From: Setoptus koraiensis
Lineage: Eukaryota; Arthropoda
Assembly (NCBI GenBank): GCA_048013815.1
Contig: CM106585.1
Span: 13,640,001-13,704,000, forward strand
Length of the DNA: 64,000 nucleotides
Direction: 5' to 3'
Position numbers and translations under genes: made by a program. Below are positions 1-10,054 of the stretch, one piece after another (positions within the stretch are counted from its first letter, which is position 1; each line of letters begins with the position of its first letter). The notes beneath the pieces were generated by a model. The model had not been told where the DNA came from and searched no databases. It was given only the letters and a program-made list of their open reading frames with translations.

Positions 1-118
1 ATGAAAGAAAATAAATAAACCAATAGAAATTTGCACTGGCGAGATACATACCACTTTTCTGAAGGGTAAAAGTTTCCATAGTTTCCAAAAGAATTCACTC
101 GAATACAAGCGAAAATAG

Positions 119-743
119 ATGCCCGCCATAATCATGAATAATACCCAAGATACCGAGGTCAAGGTTCAGCTGCAGATTAGCGAGGACCAATGCCCATCAC
201 AGGGCGTATACTTCAAGGTAGGATAGATTGGAGGCGAGGGTACAATGAATTCTCGAACAATTTATAATCAAATATATAATAACGTCATAATAATGATATC
301 TTTTTCTTTGTTCTTGTCTTTAAATCCAATTACAGAGAGATGGTCAGAGATTCAGCAATGAATTTACATTGAAAATGACTACTGAATCAAAGTACCGTTG
401 CACAATCACTATCAAACCTTCAATACCACTTCAATCTGTATCAGTTCAGAGTTCCCTCGTTAATTTGATTGACACGACTAAGCAAAATGGTTCTTGCACC
501 TATGAGTTCGAATGGTCATCCGAGCAATATTCTGCCAATAAAAACAAAAAAAGAACAAATATACCAATAACGTTGAAATTCCAAGATGGTCTATCTGTAT
601 CATTGCCAATACAAGTCAAATTCTACAGTCCAGACAATAAACAGCATCTACAATGGGGTACTCAGTTACATTTCATTGACTATAATTGCTCTATAAAACC
701 AGAGAGGACAAGCATAAATATCGACACAACTCAATGCTATTAG
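119..743 (+). CDS. CNRIP1: CB1 cannabinoid receptor-interacting protein 1 (CNRIP1) homologue
   Basis: A two-exon gene for 168 residues, close to the usual 164. Exon 1 is 119-217 (ATG at 119, donor GTAGGA) and exon 2 is 336-743 (acceptor TTACAG, stop TAG), joined in phase 0. The joined text reads VYFKRDGQRFSNEF, then CTITIKPS, VKFY and LQWGTQLHFIDY. These line up with the family's FYKVDGQRF, VKIKPS, VKFY and CQWGSPFSVIEY blocks. CNRIP1 is a small soluble beta-sandwich protein that binds the C-terminal tail of CB1 in vertebrates. Arthropods lack CB1, so its partner here is unknown. The 3' end faces troponin I on the other strand. Confidence 0.9.
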
Positions 744-1306
744 ATAATCAGAATCATTTGAACCATCATTGCCACGTATTATCATCATCGTCTTAGGTCA
801 AAAGATCGTCATATTCTCAAAGTAACGATGAGTTAACGATGTGTTCCATTAAAACATAATCGATCTCTTTATAAATCGAAAAGTAATAAGGAAAATTGTA
901 TTCAAACTATTTACACTAATTTATAATTAACATGTACCAACTTCTCTACGCTCATACTATTATTTGTAATCCCGCCCCCACCCCCTCACCCAATGACTAT
1001 GCAACCCAATGTTAACCGATCTCGTCAACTTGTAAGACAATGTGAGTTAATTTCTTAAATGTATGTATTGTATGATTATGCGAATTGAACAATTCATGAA
1101 GAGCATTAAATACATGAGGCAAATCTTCTAAACCAAAACTGCCAATCAAACTAACGTAGTTTTTCATTCCAGACAGAACCGTTTGCGAGCTATGTGTCTC
1201 GTCTACTAACTAAAATCCCATGTCACAGCATTCGCCTCGTCTCTGTGTGATTAGATTTTTTCTTCGTCTTTTTTTTTCACATTGGCCAGAGCATCAAGAA
1301 ACGAAT
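744..1306. other. Intergenic, converging 3' ends of CNRIP1 and troponin I
   Basis: It holds the 3' UTRs of both genes. A candidate plus-strand poly(A) signal ATTAAA is near 1104. I see no further coding sequence; the 70-codon plus-strand reading frame at 1220-1432 lies mostly over the last troponin I exon in antisense. Confidence 0.6.
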
Positions 1307-2640
1307 CTAATCCTCATCGGCTTGTTGTTCTTGGGGTGCGGCTTCCTGTTGTTGCTTCTTCCAGGACCATTCAGGTGTCTGGTCCTTGTTATCCTTTGGT
1401 TCGTTCACCTTGAACTGTTCCTTTTTCACTGATTTCAAAGTCACCGTGAAACCGATTTCTTTTCTGGCATTGAGCAACATTCGCTCAATCTTGGCCTCAT
1501 ATTTGGGTATTCTCTTAAGAGGCGGTTTGACACTATTTTCAGAGTGAATTGTTGATTATCAATCAAGAAGACAACTAATTAACTTTTGCCATGCAACACA
1601 AACGATTTGACTAAAATTAAATAAAAGATCTGCACTTACAATTTGCCTCTCATATCACTGACTTTGGTTGAGAGGTCATGAATCTCAAGATCCTTTCGGC
1701 CTACATGGTATTCAAGATCCCATTTTTCGTCCTCGAGATTGCGAATTCTGTCATGAAATTGCTTGCACACTGATTTTAATTCGCCTGATGAAAAAAAATT
1801 CGAGTTTTAGTTAGTGCATTTCATTCGTTTATTGCGCAAGCGACGCATTAGATTCATTGGAGACACAATTAGATTTACATATTTACTTGACTATTTGAGT
1901 CGAACTAGACTTATATGAAATTGCGACGATACTTACTCTCACTCATTGCATCAAAGTTGTTCTTTTGTCCAGTTCTTTCCGCAATTACCTTTCTTCGTTC
2001 GGCCGCCTTCGTCTCTTGCTGCCTCTTAAGCTCTTCGGCAGCCTTGCGGCGCAGCAAGAGTCGCAATTTCTTCTTCCTTTCTGGCGTCATGAATCCCTTC
2101 TTTTTAGTTTTACTTGAAGATTGGGCCTCTAATCTGGCACGTACGTCAGCTTTCTTGCGTTCGCGATCCTCGCGCTTTCGTCTCTCCTCCTATCAAATGA
2201 GGAGAACAGTTCGAGAAGAGTGAGCTTTAATTAGAGAGGAGGGATTCGCTGAAGAGATAGATCACTTGTTGACTTTAGTGCAATCTAACCACTAGCTCGA
2301 TAAGCTATTGATTGAGCTTAAGCCGCAGGCTATGCATAATGCAATTATAACTGTTATATTAATCATTGATTTTGTTATGTCATAGTTGGATCGGTCCTTG
2401 GTGCGGAATTCTTGAAAGTTTTCATATCGATTGTGTTTCATTGTCACTTTGCGCGAAAAGATAAACACGAATCAAGTATGCTAAAAAATCAGTACAATTT
2501 TGGGATTTGAGTATAGTTGACTTCAATTTTGCAGCTATAACAACTAGACTAGTTGTTGCCTGTCACTAACACTAAGGGGGGATTATCACAGTAAAGTTAG
2601 TAGTGTTATGATGGCTCACCTGACTGATAAGATCATTCAT
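1307..2640 (-). CDS. TnI: Troponin I, four coding exons
   Basis: Muscle thin-filament inhibitory subunit, assembled on the minus strand from exons 2640-2620, 2189-1937, 1784-1640 and 1532-1307. All junctions are GT-AG and the phases agree, giving 214 residues. The family hallmark KKKGFMTPERKKKL is at about residues 36-49, followed by the basic helix LLLRRKAAEELKRQQE. The troponin C/T-contacting part contains LEDEKWDLEYHV and KVSDMRGKFVKPPLKRIPKYEA. The C-terminus is Gln/Glu-rich and ends QQADED. The first exon (MNDLISQ, donor GTGAGC) is the weakest part: it fits in phase and precedes a good donor, but it is short. Arthropod TnI genes often use alternative exons; none is obvious here. Confidence 0.88.
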
Positions 2641-3009
2641 TTTGGTATTTGTTGATGCTGATTTTGTGTTGTTAAATACTTGTTTGTATAACTTATTTCA
2701 AATGTCTAATTGTTGGATAGAATCTGCGAATTATTTACGTTTAAAAATGCAACTAAATTATAGATAAAAGTCTTACACTAGTGTCACTGTGTCTGAAAAT
2801 ACATTCACCATAATTTGTGTGTTTGTATTGCTATTAGCGAATGGCAACACTTCTGTTGATTAATGGTATTGGAGGCTTGCTCTGAATATTTATATTTGCG
2901 AGTATATGCGATATTCATGTAGCAAAGTTGTGTATATTTGTAATGGAAGCAAAGAGAGTATGTAGTTAGCCCGTTTCACATTTTGGAAAAGGCGAACGAG
3001 AAACAGAAG

Positions 3010-3010
3010 G

Positions 3011-3037
<27 letters not shown>
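3010..3037. repeat. (GA)n microsatellite
   Basis: About 13-14 uninterrupted GA units directly visible in the sequence, in the 5' flank of troponin I. Confidence 0.95.
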
Positions 3038-3041
<4 letters not shown>

Positions 3042-3799
3042 CGGTGATTCGAGTGAATACAGACTAATAAATATTAGTTGCACACTACTTAAATATTGTT
3101 TATGAAACAGATTGATACAAAGATTAATATATTGAGAGCTAGCTAAAGGTTTCAAACTCAGATCTATACGACATTCGCCAGCATCTTGGATAGTGAGTGC
3201 AGTATATGTAAAATCACTCTTAGTAGTACAATCTATGAATAATTGGAACAATACAGCCGTTGATGCCGCAAGATCCTTTGAGCCTTTTTCGCTATCGAAC
3301 AACAAGCTAATCAAAAATGACTATAAACAACATATTTCATACATGTTCGCGTTCGCTTTCACTGCACCTAACGAAATTAGCCAAATTTTCTCGAAGCAAT
3401 AGTGAACTTGTTATGTCACTCTAATTAAGATGATACTTACATCTTCTGATAGTGGAAGAGGTTACCAAATTAATGAATGTGTAAATATAATCGCGCGACT
3501 TGAGATCGTCACCGGAGCATGAGAAGAGAAGCAGCAAACATTGCTCATTGATTTGCCCTATCCCGTCAAATTTGACTGTATACTAGAGGGGATAGTTGCT
3601 GCGGTATACTGAATCAGTATTACTGATCAAACTCCCATCGCTATCCTATGTGTGCAACGGTGTGCTTTGGCATTGAGAAACTTACCCGGTCTATCTTGGC
3701 GCTCTCGAGCTCGTAGTGATTCCGCACGCCTACATGCTGCCGGCTGCTTCGTGGAACGAACAACAAAGATTGTACGTGGATCGCCGAACGTTCAGGGTG

Positions 3800-3985
3800 G
3801 AACTCTGAGAATCGAACTCCGGGAATCGAATTCTGAAAATCGAACTCTGAGAATCGAACGAATCAAGATCGAACTTCTCGGATCGAGCTCCCCCGAATCG
3901 AATTAGCTGAATCGAATTTGCACGATCGAACCTGCAGCATCGAACTTGCACAATTCGCGAATCGAGTTGTGCGAAGTTCGATGCT
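3800..3985. repeat. Degenerate 14-bp minisatellite (unit about GAATCGAACTCTGA)
   Basis: Roughly a dozen diverged units follow one another, for example GAATCGAACTCCGG, GAATCGAATTCTGA, AAATCGAACTCTGA, GATCGAACTTCTCG, GAATCGAATTAGCT, GAATCGAATTTGCA and GCATCGAACTTGCA. ATCGAA is the constant core of each unit. Because 14 is not a multiple of three, no protein repeat is preserved, which argues against coding use. The array ends in an inverted repeat (3937-3984). Confidence 0.85.
3937..3984. repeat. Hairpin-forming inverted repeat at the end of the 14-bp array
   Basis: The left arm, GCATCGAACTTGCACAA, is the reverse complement of the right arm, TTGTGCGAAGTTCGATGC, apart from one inserted base. They are separated by about 13 bases. 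The arms are themselves minisatellite units in opposite orientation, so the array seems to have folded back. Confidence 0.8.
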
Positions 3986-4781
3986 CGAATTCGCGGGATC
4001 ATGGGGAACAGTGCGATAAATCTGTAGTCGAATTGGCAGGCTCGCTTGGCACCAAATACTGACCAGCGAGAGTGGTGTGATCGCCAATTGGCATCGACGC
4101 CTTCCACTGTCCAAAACATAGTTGCAGAGAAGTTCCGCAAGGGCGGCGCTATCATGCTTTCTCCGTTCATTTCAGCTCGCTCACTCATATCGCACACAGC
4201 GCACAATTGAGCACACATAACCAGAAAAAAGTGACATTTGCCGAGACACTACAGGTTTTGGTGAGCATTCTAGAGCAAACCGAGCGCACCTGGAGGCTTT
4301 TCTCAGCATCGTTCTTACACTCGGTGAAAATTTTACACAGTGCCCGTGTAAACATACTCACATGCCACTGTATGTGCGTACCTGGTGAGATTTTGTTGTT
4401 GAACCATTCATCAGCTGTGGATATTTTTGTTTTTGCTCTGTGTGGCCACTGTGTGGTGCAACAGACGAGACCTCAATGACAATCATAAAATATCCTCACC
4501 ATTAATAACATGTCAATGCCAGCATGAGGACGGCCAACCGTTGAATTTCATTTTATGACAATAATAATCATATATTATCTAGCGCACACATTCATCGTTC
4601 TCCAAAGAAATTTGTCAGCCTCATTGGAACAGAGAGACTCAAATTGGACTTGAACTGTTTGCATTGCTCAACAGTTCGCCAGCGACGATCGGACCTGTCT
4701 TCGTTACGATGCCATCATCACCGTAGGACAAAATACATCGAGGTACACATATTATTTACAAAGTAGCTCAAACTGTACACC

Positions 4782-7700
4782 ATGGAACATCCTGCTCAAC
4801 TCGTTGTAAGTGACAGTATTGTTCACGAATTTCCCGATATCCATGCCAATACTATGGCTGTGGACTCAACTGGTAGATACGCAATCATCTGCAGTAGAAA
4901 ATGTATGATCATCGTTGAATTGGATAGTCCACAACAAAACTACAAAAGGCTACCTAGAGATTCAAAATATGAGCCATCTTCCAGTCAATTCAATCGCCTC
5001 ATTAAAGATCTATTTGCGATCACAACATCCCAAGTGGTTGATGTCTTTTCTATTGAGGACGATTTCCCCTCTAAACCCAAGCTATCGTTGCGTGGACACT
5101 CCAGGGGTATCACCGATATTGATTGGTCACATTTCGATCCTTATTTACTAGGCACATCATCAGCCGATTGTACTACTAATCTATGGGATGTAAGAGAGAA
5201 TAGAAGGCCCATGGCGTCACTTACCTCAGTGTCAGGAGCAACTCAGGTGAAATTCAGTAAAACATCCAGCAATTTGGTAGCAACAAGCCATGAAATAGAT
5301 GTAAGAATATGGGATACTCGACAGCCAGGCCTACCTCTGCATTACATCGCTGCACATTTGCAAAAAATAAATGGCCTCGATTGGAATCCACACATAGGTG
5401 ATCAACTTGTAACGTGCTCGCAAGATTGTAGCATTCGTCTCTGGGACCTATCGGCCAATAAGATCAAACCTGGTTTATCTGCATTATCTAAATCGCCTGC
5501 GTGGCGCATAAGATATACACCATTTTCATCTGTTGGAGTTGTGACCTCTATATTGCCTCAACTGAGATCTCGCAATGAATGTAACTCATTGAACTTGTGG
5601 TCTATACGGTCTTACAGATACGAAAAGAGATTCGAATTATTGTCTACACTAGTGGGCCATACGGATGTAGTTATTGATTTTGATTGGAGGATCAAAAGTG
5701 TCGAGCCGGATATCGATTGTGAGCTTGTGTCATGGTCAAAGGATAACACTCTGAGGATTTGGAAATTAGACTACCAGTTGACAGATCTGCAAACCGACAT
5801 GTCGGACTCTGAAACCGAAGGTGAACCAGATACTTGTGTCGAGGATGATATGATAAATGTCGCACAAAGCGAAAACTACGATACAGTTGATTCAATAACC
5901 AATTCAAAACCTCAATTAGAGTTGTCCAATGTCAGTAGTCTACGCGATGATGATAAAGATGATGATTCACAGATTGGTTCCAACGATAAATCTCTAAGCC
6001 TGGTCTCTCCGCAAGAGCTGAGACAAGAGTTCAACCTAATAAACAAAAACATACCCAATATTGAATTTGAGGAATTGAATCCACTCAGAAGAGTTTGCAT
6101 GGTCACTGCTAGAGCAAATAATGTAACCTGCCGATTGCGAATCGCCCTGCCCCCATCATACCCACTGAACGAAAGTCCTACTTTCACTATCATTGATGGT
6201 TTTCATTACGGAAGTGAGTGTCTTAGCGCAGATGCCAAAGATAAACTCTTGGTGATTTTGAACGAAACTGCTCAATTGCAACTAAGTCGTAGTAGAAATT
6301 GTCTAGAACCATGTTTGAGAAAATTCATCACTACCCTACAAAAACTGACAAGTCATAATAGCCGTATGAGACGTAAAGGCTCTGCTGCTGAGTCATCGTC
6401 AAAAGACGATCCAATCACCCTGTCGATGCAACGAGATCATTCAGTGCCTTTTCCCAGAACTTCCGGTGCCCGATTCTCCGGTGATTTCTTGGTTTGTTTC
6501 GGCAGGCCAATATTACAATCTCATGGTCCCACTGCGTCTAACGAGATAGCACCACCAACCAATTGGTTAGTGGAGACTCCTAGATCTATGGCCCAATTGA
6601 GTGCATATTTAGATAATAGACGCAAGCAAACTAATTTTAGTTACATGCTTTCAAACATATCGATATCACACTTCTATTACGGATCCCCTAGAAGAATAGA
6701 AACCAACTTAAAAAATCGTTCATCGTCCCACAGAAACTCTAGAAACTTGAGAACATCTCGATCTGTAATTCAACAATCTTCAATTATCGCTAAGAGTTTA
6801 AAATCTGGACCAGTTCTGATTTGTGATGTATCAGCCATTCAAATGGGTGCCATCAGCCGATACCTTGCAGACAACTATATCTTTGATCGAGATGTGATAA
6901 AGATGTGTCGTAAAAATGCAGAAGTTGCTCGTTCTTGCGGTCGACTTGATTTGGTTCAGATATGGTCTTTAGCCGAGTTATCAGCAGAAGGAGTCCTTCA
7001 TTCAAGCCTTCCTGGGAATCACATATGCATCGACGGTAAAACCTCGACCAACGATTTGTCTTGGTTCACAGATAAGCCTTGGACATTGCATCCATTTGGA
7101 GGGAAGCTCATACAATCACTCATTAGTCATTACGTCAATAATTGCCATGATGTTCAAACTGCTGCCATGTTAATTTGGACATTCTCCTCGCCCAAGCTAG
7201 AGCGATTGCAACGTAATCTGAGCATCCGCTCTCCAACCGCAGTTAAAGGTATCCCTGGTTTGAATAGTAATGTAAGTCGTATGATCTCTTCCACGCTGGA
7301 CCTTGAAATGATTTACACTGGCCTGTCGCTTTTATCGCTCACAAACATGTGCTAACTTTTCCTTGATGAACTTAATACTTATTCTGATTCTGTTTCGAGA
7401 AATTACAACTAATTTTGCGTTATACCTCACATCATTGTTGAGGTTGAACGACAAAACACACTTGTTCACTCAACTGTTTCTCTTCCTGTCATCTAAACCA
7501 TCAAGGTTGCGTCATTCATGAAGATACTCAGGGTATATTTTTGAAGATCTCTCACTCATTCCATGTATAACCAAATACCCATACCATTCTGAAATTATCC
7601 ACATAGATACTGATTTCATTCAAATTCATCCCCTCAGGTTGCTGGTCAGTCACCGTACTTTACAGTAGGGCCAAATCTCGTTTCCGGCACGTCGAGTTAC

Positions 7701-8370
7701 TGTGCTGATGGTAATTCAGATGATTGGAACTTTGTTTCAAGTTGTGATGCACGTCACCGCTCCAATTCTTGGTCGGACTCCAACGAGAACGATATATTCA
7801 ATAACTTAGAATTGGTTCGAAATGACAATCCTTATGAGGCGCAAGGTAGGTGGCTTTAGGTGGGAAGTAAGACTTAAGCCAGCATTAACATGACTTTCAC
7901 TGACATGATCACTGTTTTTAATTTATCCAGGAGAAAACTCCTTGCATGCCCAAATATTGGACCCAGAGAAGAGCCTCCAAAATGATCTCATAAAGCAAAT
8001 CTACGCTGAAGTTTTATATAGATGGAATTTACTTAATCAACGCGCGATGGTTCTTAAGAACATCGGAGCTCACACTCTACATTCATCCTTGTTTGATTAT
8101 GATTCGTCTCCTCGCCAGTCGCCAGCAGATCGCCTACCAAACCTGATCAATCAATGTCACAAGTGTCGATCGAGTTGTAGATCTGTCATTTGTTCCAAAT
8201 GTAGGTATTATAGCTTTTTTTGTAGTATATGTCAGTTACCAGTCAAAGGAACCAGTTCGATTTGTACGAAATGCTTGCATGGTGGACATGTGACCCACTA
8301 TGATTCTTGGTTTAGATCATACAACTTTTGTCCCACAGGCTGTGGTTGCCGTTGCCTTCAAATAGATTGA
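4782..8370 (+). CDS. WDR59: WDR59, GATOR2 complex subunit
   Basis: Component of GATOR2, which activates mTORC1 signalling at the lysosome in response to amino acids. Three exons: 4782-7271, 7638-7845 and 7931-8370 (phases 0 and 1), giving 1,045 residues; the human protein has about 974. Start context is CACCATGG. Residues 45-345 hold WD40 repeats, seen as LRGHSRGITDIDW, LLGTSSADCTTNLWDVRE, HLQKINGLDWNP, LVTCSQDCSIRLWDL and LVGHTDVVIDFDW. An RWD domain follows at about 405-515. A C-terminal zinc-binding segment from about residue 975 has CHKC, ICSKC, FCSIC, ICTKC, GGHVTH and CPTGCGCRC, as in WDR59/Mio/WDR24. Reading through intron 1 would end 27 codons later. AATAAA lies at 8386. Confidence 0.93.
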
Positions 8371-10054
8371 TAGTCAATATTTTTCGAATAAAAGAAACCT
8401 TTTCTCGCTCTTTCGAAGATGCCTCCGCCGTTTTTATCTAGATAATTACTTATACTTTCCAAGTTATGAAGGAAAAAAGTTTGAATATAAGCTCTGAAAC
8501 AAGAGAGATGCAATTCACTTTTCATCATACAGCATTGGAGTGAAAATTTTATCATTCACCGGGAGCAGTAATAACTATTCTCTGCTTTGCCGCCATATAA
8601 GCTAAACCTTGGTTAGGTCTACAAGGTATAATGCTGTTTATTCACATGATAGAAATCACGTTCGCTCGTAATCGTGAACAATGGATGATCATATAACAGC
8701 GTATATCACATTGGCGATGAATGTCTTCATCTCATATCTCGTCGACTTACTCGTAGCTAGATAATGGATCGACATGACTCATCAGAGCTCTTACTCGATT
8801 GTACAAGTTCTCGAACAAAACATTAGCAACTTGTGACGCTCGTGTGTTTGTGTGGCTCGCTAGATCATCTGGGAGGAGCACCTATATCTGATATTAATTG
8901 AAATTTCGGTTGTTTTCCGCCTGCCTTTTGAAAACAGCCAATGTATTTTTTTCCCGAGGTGACCTATCTTCTCGGCTAAACTTTGATGAGATTCTTCTAA
9001 TCCACCAAGGAAAATCCATCACCTATAAAGTCGGTGTTGAGTAACCAAAATCATCTGCATGATGATTTCAGTTCTTTCTCTCATCTTGGCATTTTCAACG
9101 TGATAACAACGATTGTCGACAATTGTTGTCAGCTGTCACAATAAGATTAATGACCACAGCGGGGAAGACGATACTAGCGACATCTAGTCAAGTAGCATGA
9201 ATACTAGTCAGCGCACCGTTGCTTTCGCATCAGTATGGTACACTCCGGGCTTTATGTTGATGATGTTGCCACCTTTCTTCGTAGGGACTCTTATTTCTTC
9301 CTTACGGAGCAAGTAATGATCGTAGAAAATATTTAGAAATTGAAAACATTTTACCAAGTTTTTTGTCCAAAAGAAATCATTCAAAAATGCCATCGAACAT
9401 TTTGGGCTTTATCGAGGCGCCATGAATCAAACATTTTTCAGCGGACTTAGATGTTTTAATTGGAGAACAAAAACAGGATCAAATTTCAGCCGTGAATGAT
9501 ATTATATAAGCCTCTCTCGCTCTCAGCTCAGACAATGCTAGATACGAATGTAGTTGAACCAATACCAATTAGCAATATATGAAATAGGACAAGAGACTAA
9601 CTAACCATTGGGACATCTGAGAAGCACTTCAAGATCATCATCATCATTCACATGTTTTGCTGATGTTATTATATTGATAGTGGTGCACTGTACAGAAAGA
9701 AAAACTAGTTCTACCATCCTCTCTAAACCACAACAACTATCGCAGCCTGCGCTGTATAAGATTTTAGCTCCATATGGTCGTTTACTATGGTCAGATTGTC
9801 AATAGGCTTGGTCCAAGTTTTAAAAGCTATTCAGCCATAAAATCTCCCAGCTGGCATGGGAATGACATCACATCAATTAAACTGAAAAGGGCCTAAAGAA
9901 AAAATAAGGTCAATCTATTCAAAGATACGCACACACTTCAATGAATTAGTTGTGACGCGCAAGCATTGAATTCAAATCAATTTTAATCAATTCTCATCTA
10001 TATTGCATCATTTTTTTATAGAAGCCAAAATCAGATGATCGTAATTAATTCAGG
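8371..10054. other. Intergenic region between WDR59 and HIP1
   Basis: It includes the WDR59 poly(A) signal (AATAAA at 8386) and the HIP1 5' flank. Apart from the short frame at 9197-9316 I see nothing that looks coding. A 61-codon antisense frame (9208-9393) overlaps that peptide and is not recognised. Confidence 0.5.
9197..9316 (+). CDS. Possible 39-residue membrane micropeptide
   Basis: ATG with A at -3 opens a frame of 39 codons ending TAA TGA. The peptide starts MNTSQRTVAFASVW, continues YTPGFMLMMLPPFFVGTLI as a single plausible transmembrane helix, and ends SSLRSK. The layout, short N-terminus then one helix then a basic tail, resembles small mitochondrial or ER subunits, but I cannot assign it to a family. 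A frame this short can occur by chance; transcription or conservation is needed to accept it. Confidence 0.25.
   Translation: MNTSQRTVAFASVWYTPGFMLMMLPPFFVGTLISSLRSK

Larger units (their letters stand above)
2641..4781. other. Non-coding region between troponin I and WDR59
   Basis: It contains the troponin I 5' flank, a (GA)n microsatellite near 3010-3037, the 14-bp minisatellite described separately, and the WDR59 promoter and 5' UTR. Several 70-160 codon frames cross it, but their translations are low complexity or match nothing I recognise. Confidence 0.5.

Noticed and set aside
3730-4218. 162-codon minus-strand frame with FDSQSS-like repeats
   Set aside because: It is a translation of the 14-bp minisatellite; the period is not a multiple of three and no domain is visible.
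7272-7355. WDR59 reading through to a stop at 7355
   Set aside because: GTAAGT at 7272 joins in phase to two further exons that supply the conserved zinc-binding C-terminus.
7360-7420. snoRNA-like TTGATGA and CTGA in WDR59 intron 1
   Set aside because: No terminal stem, box C lacks the purine, and no rRNA-complementary guide was recognised.
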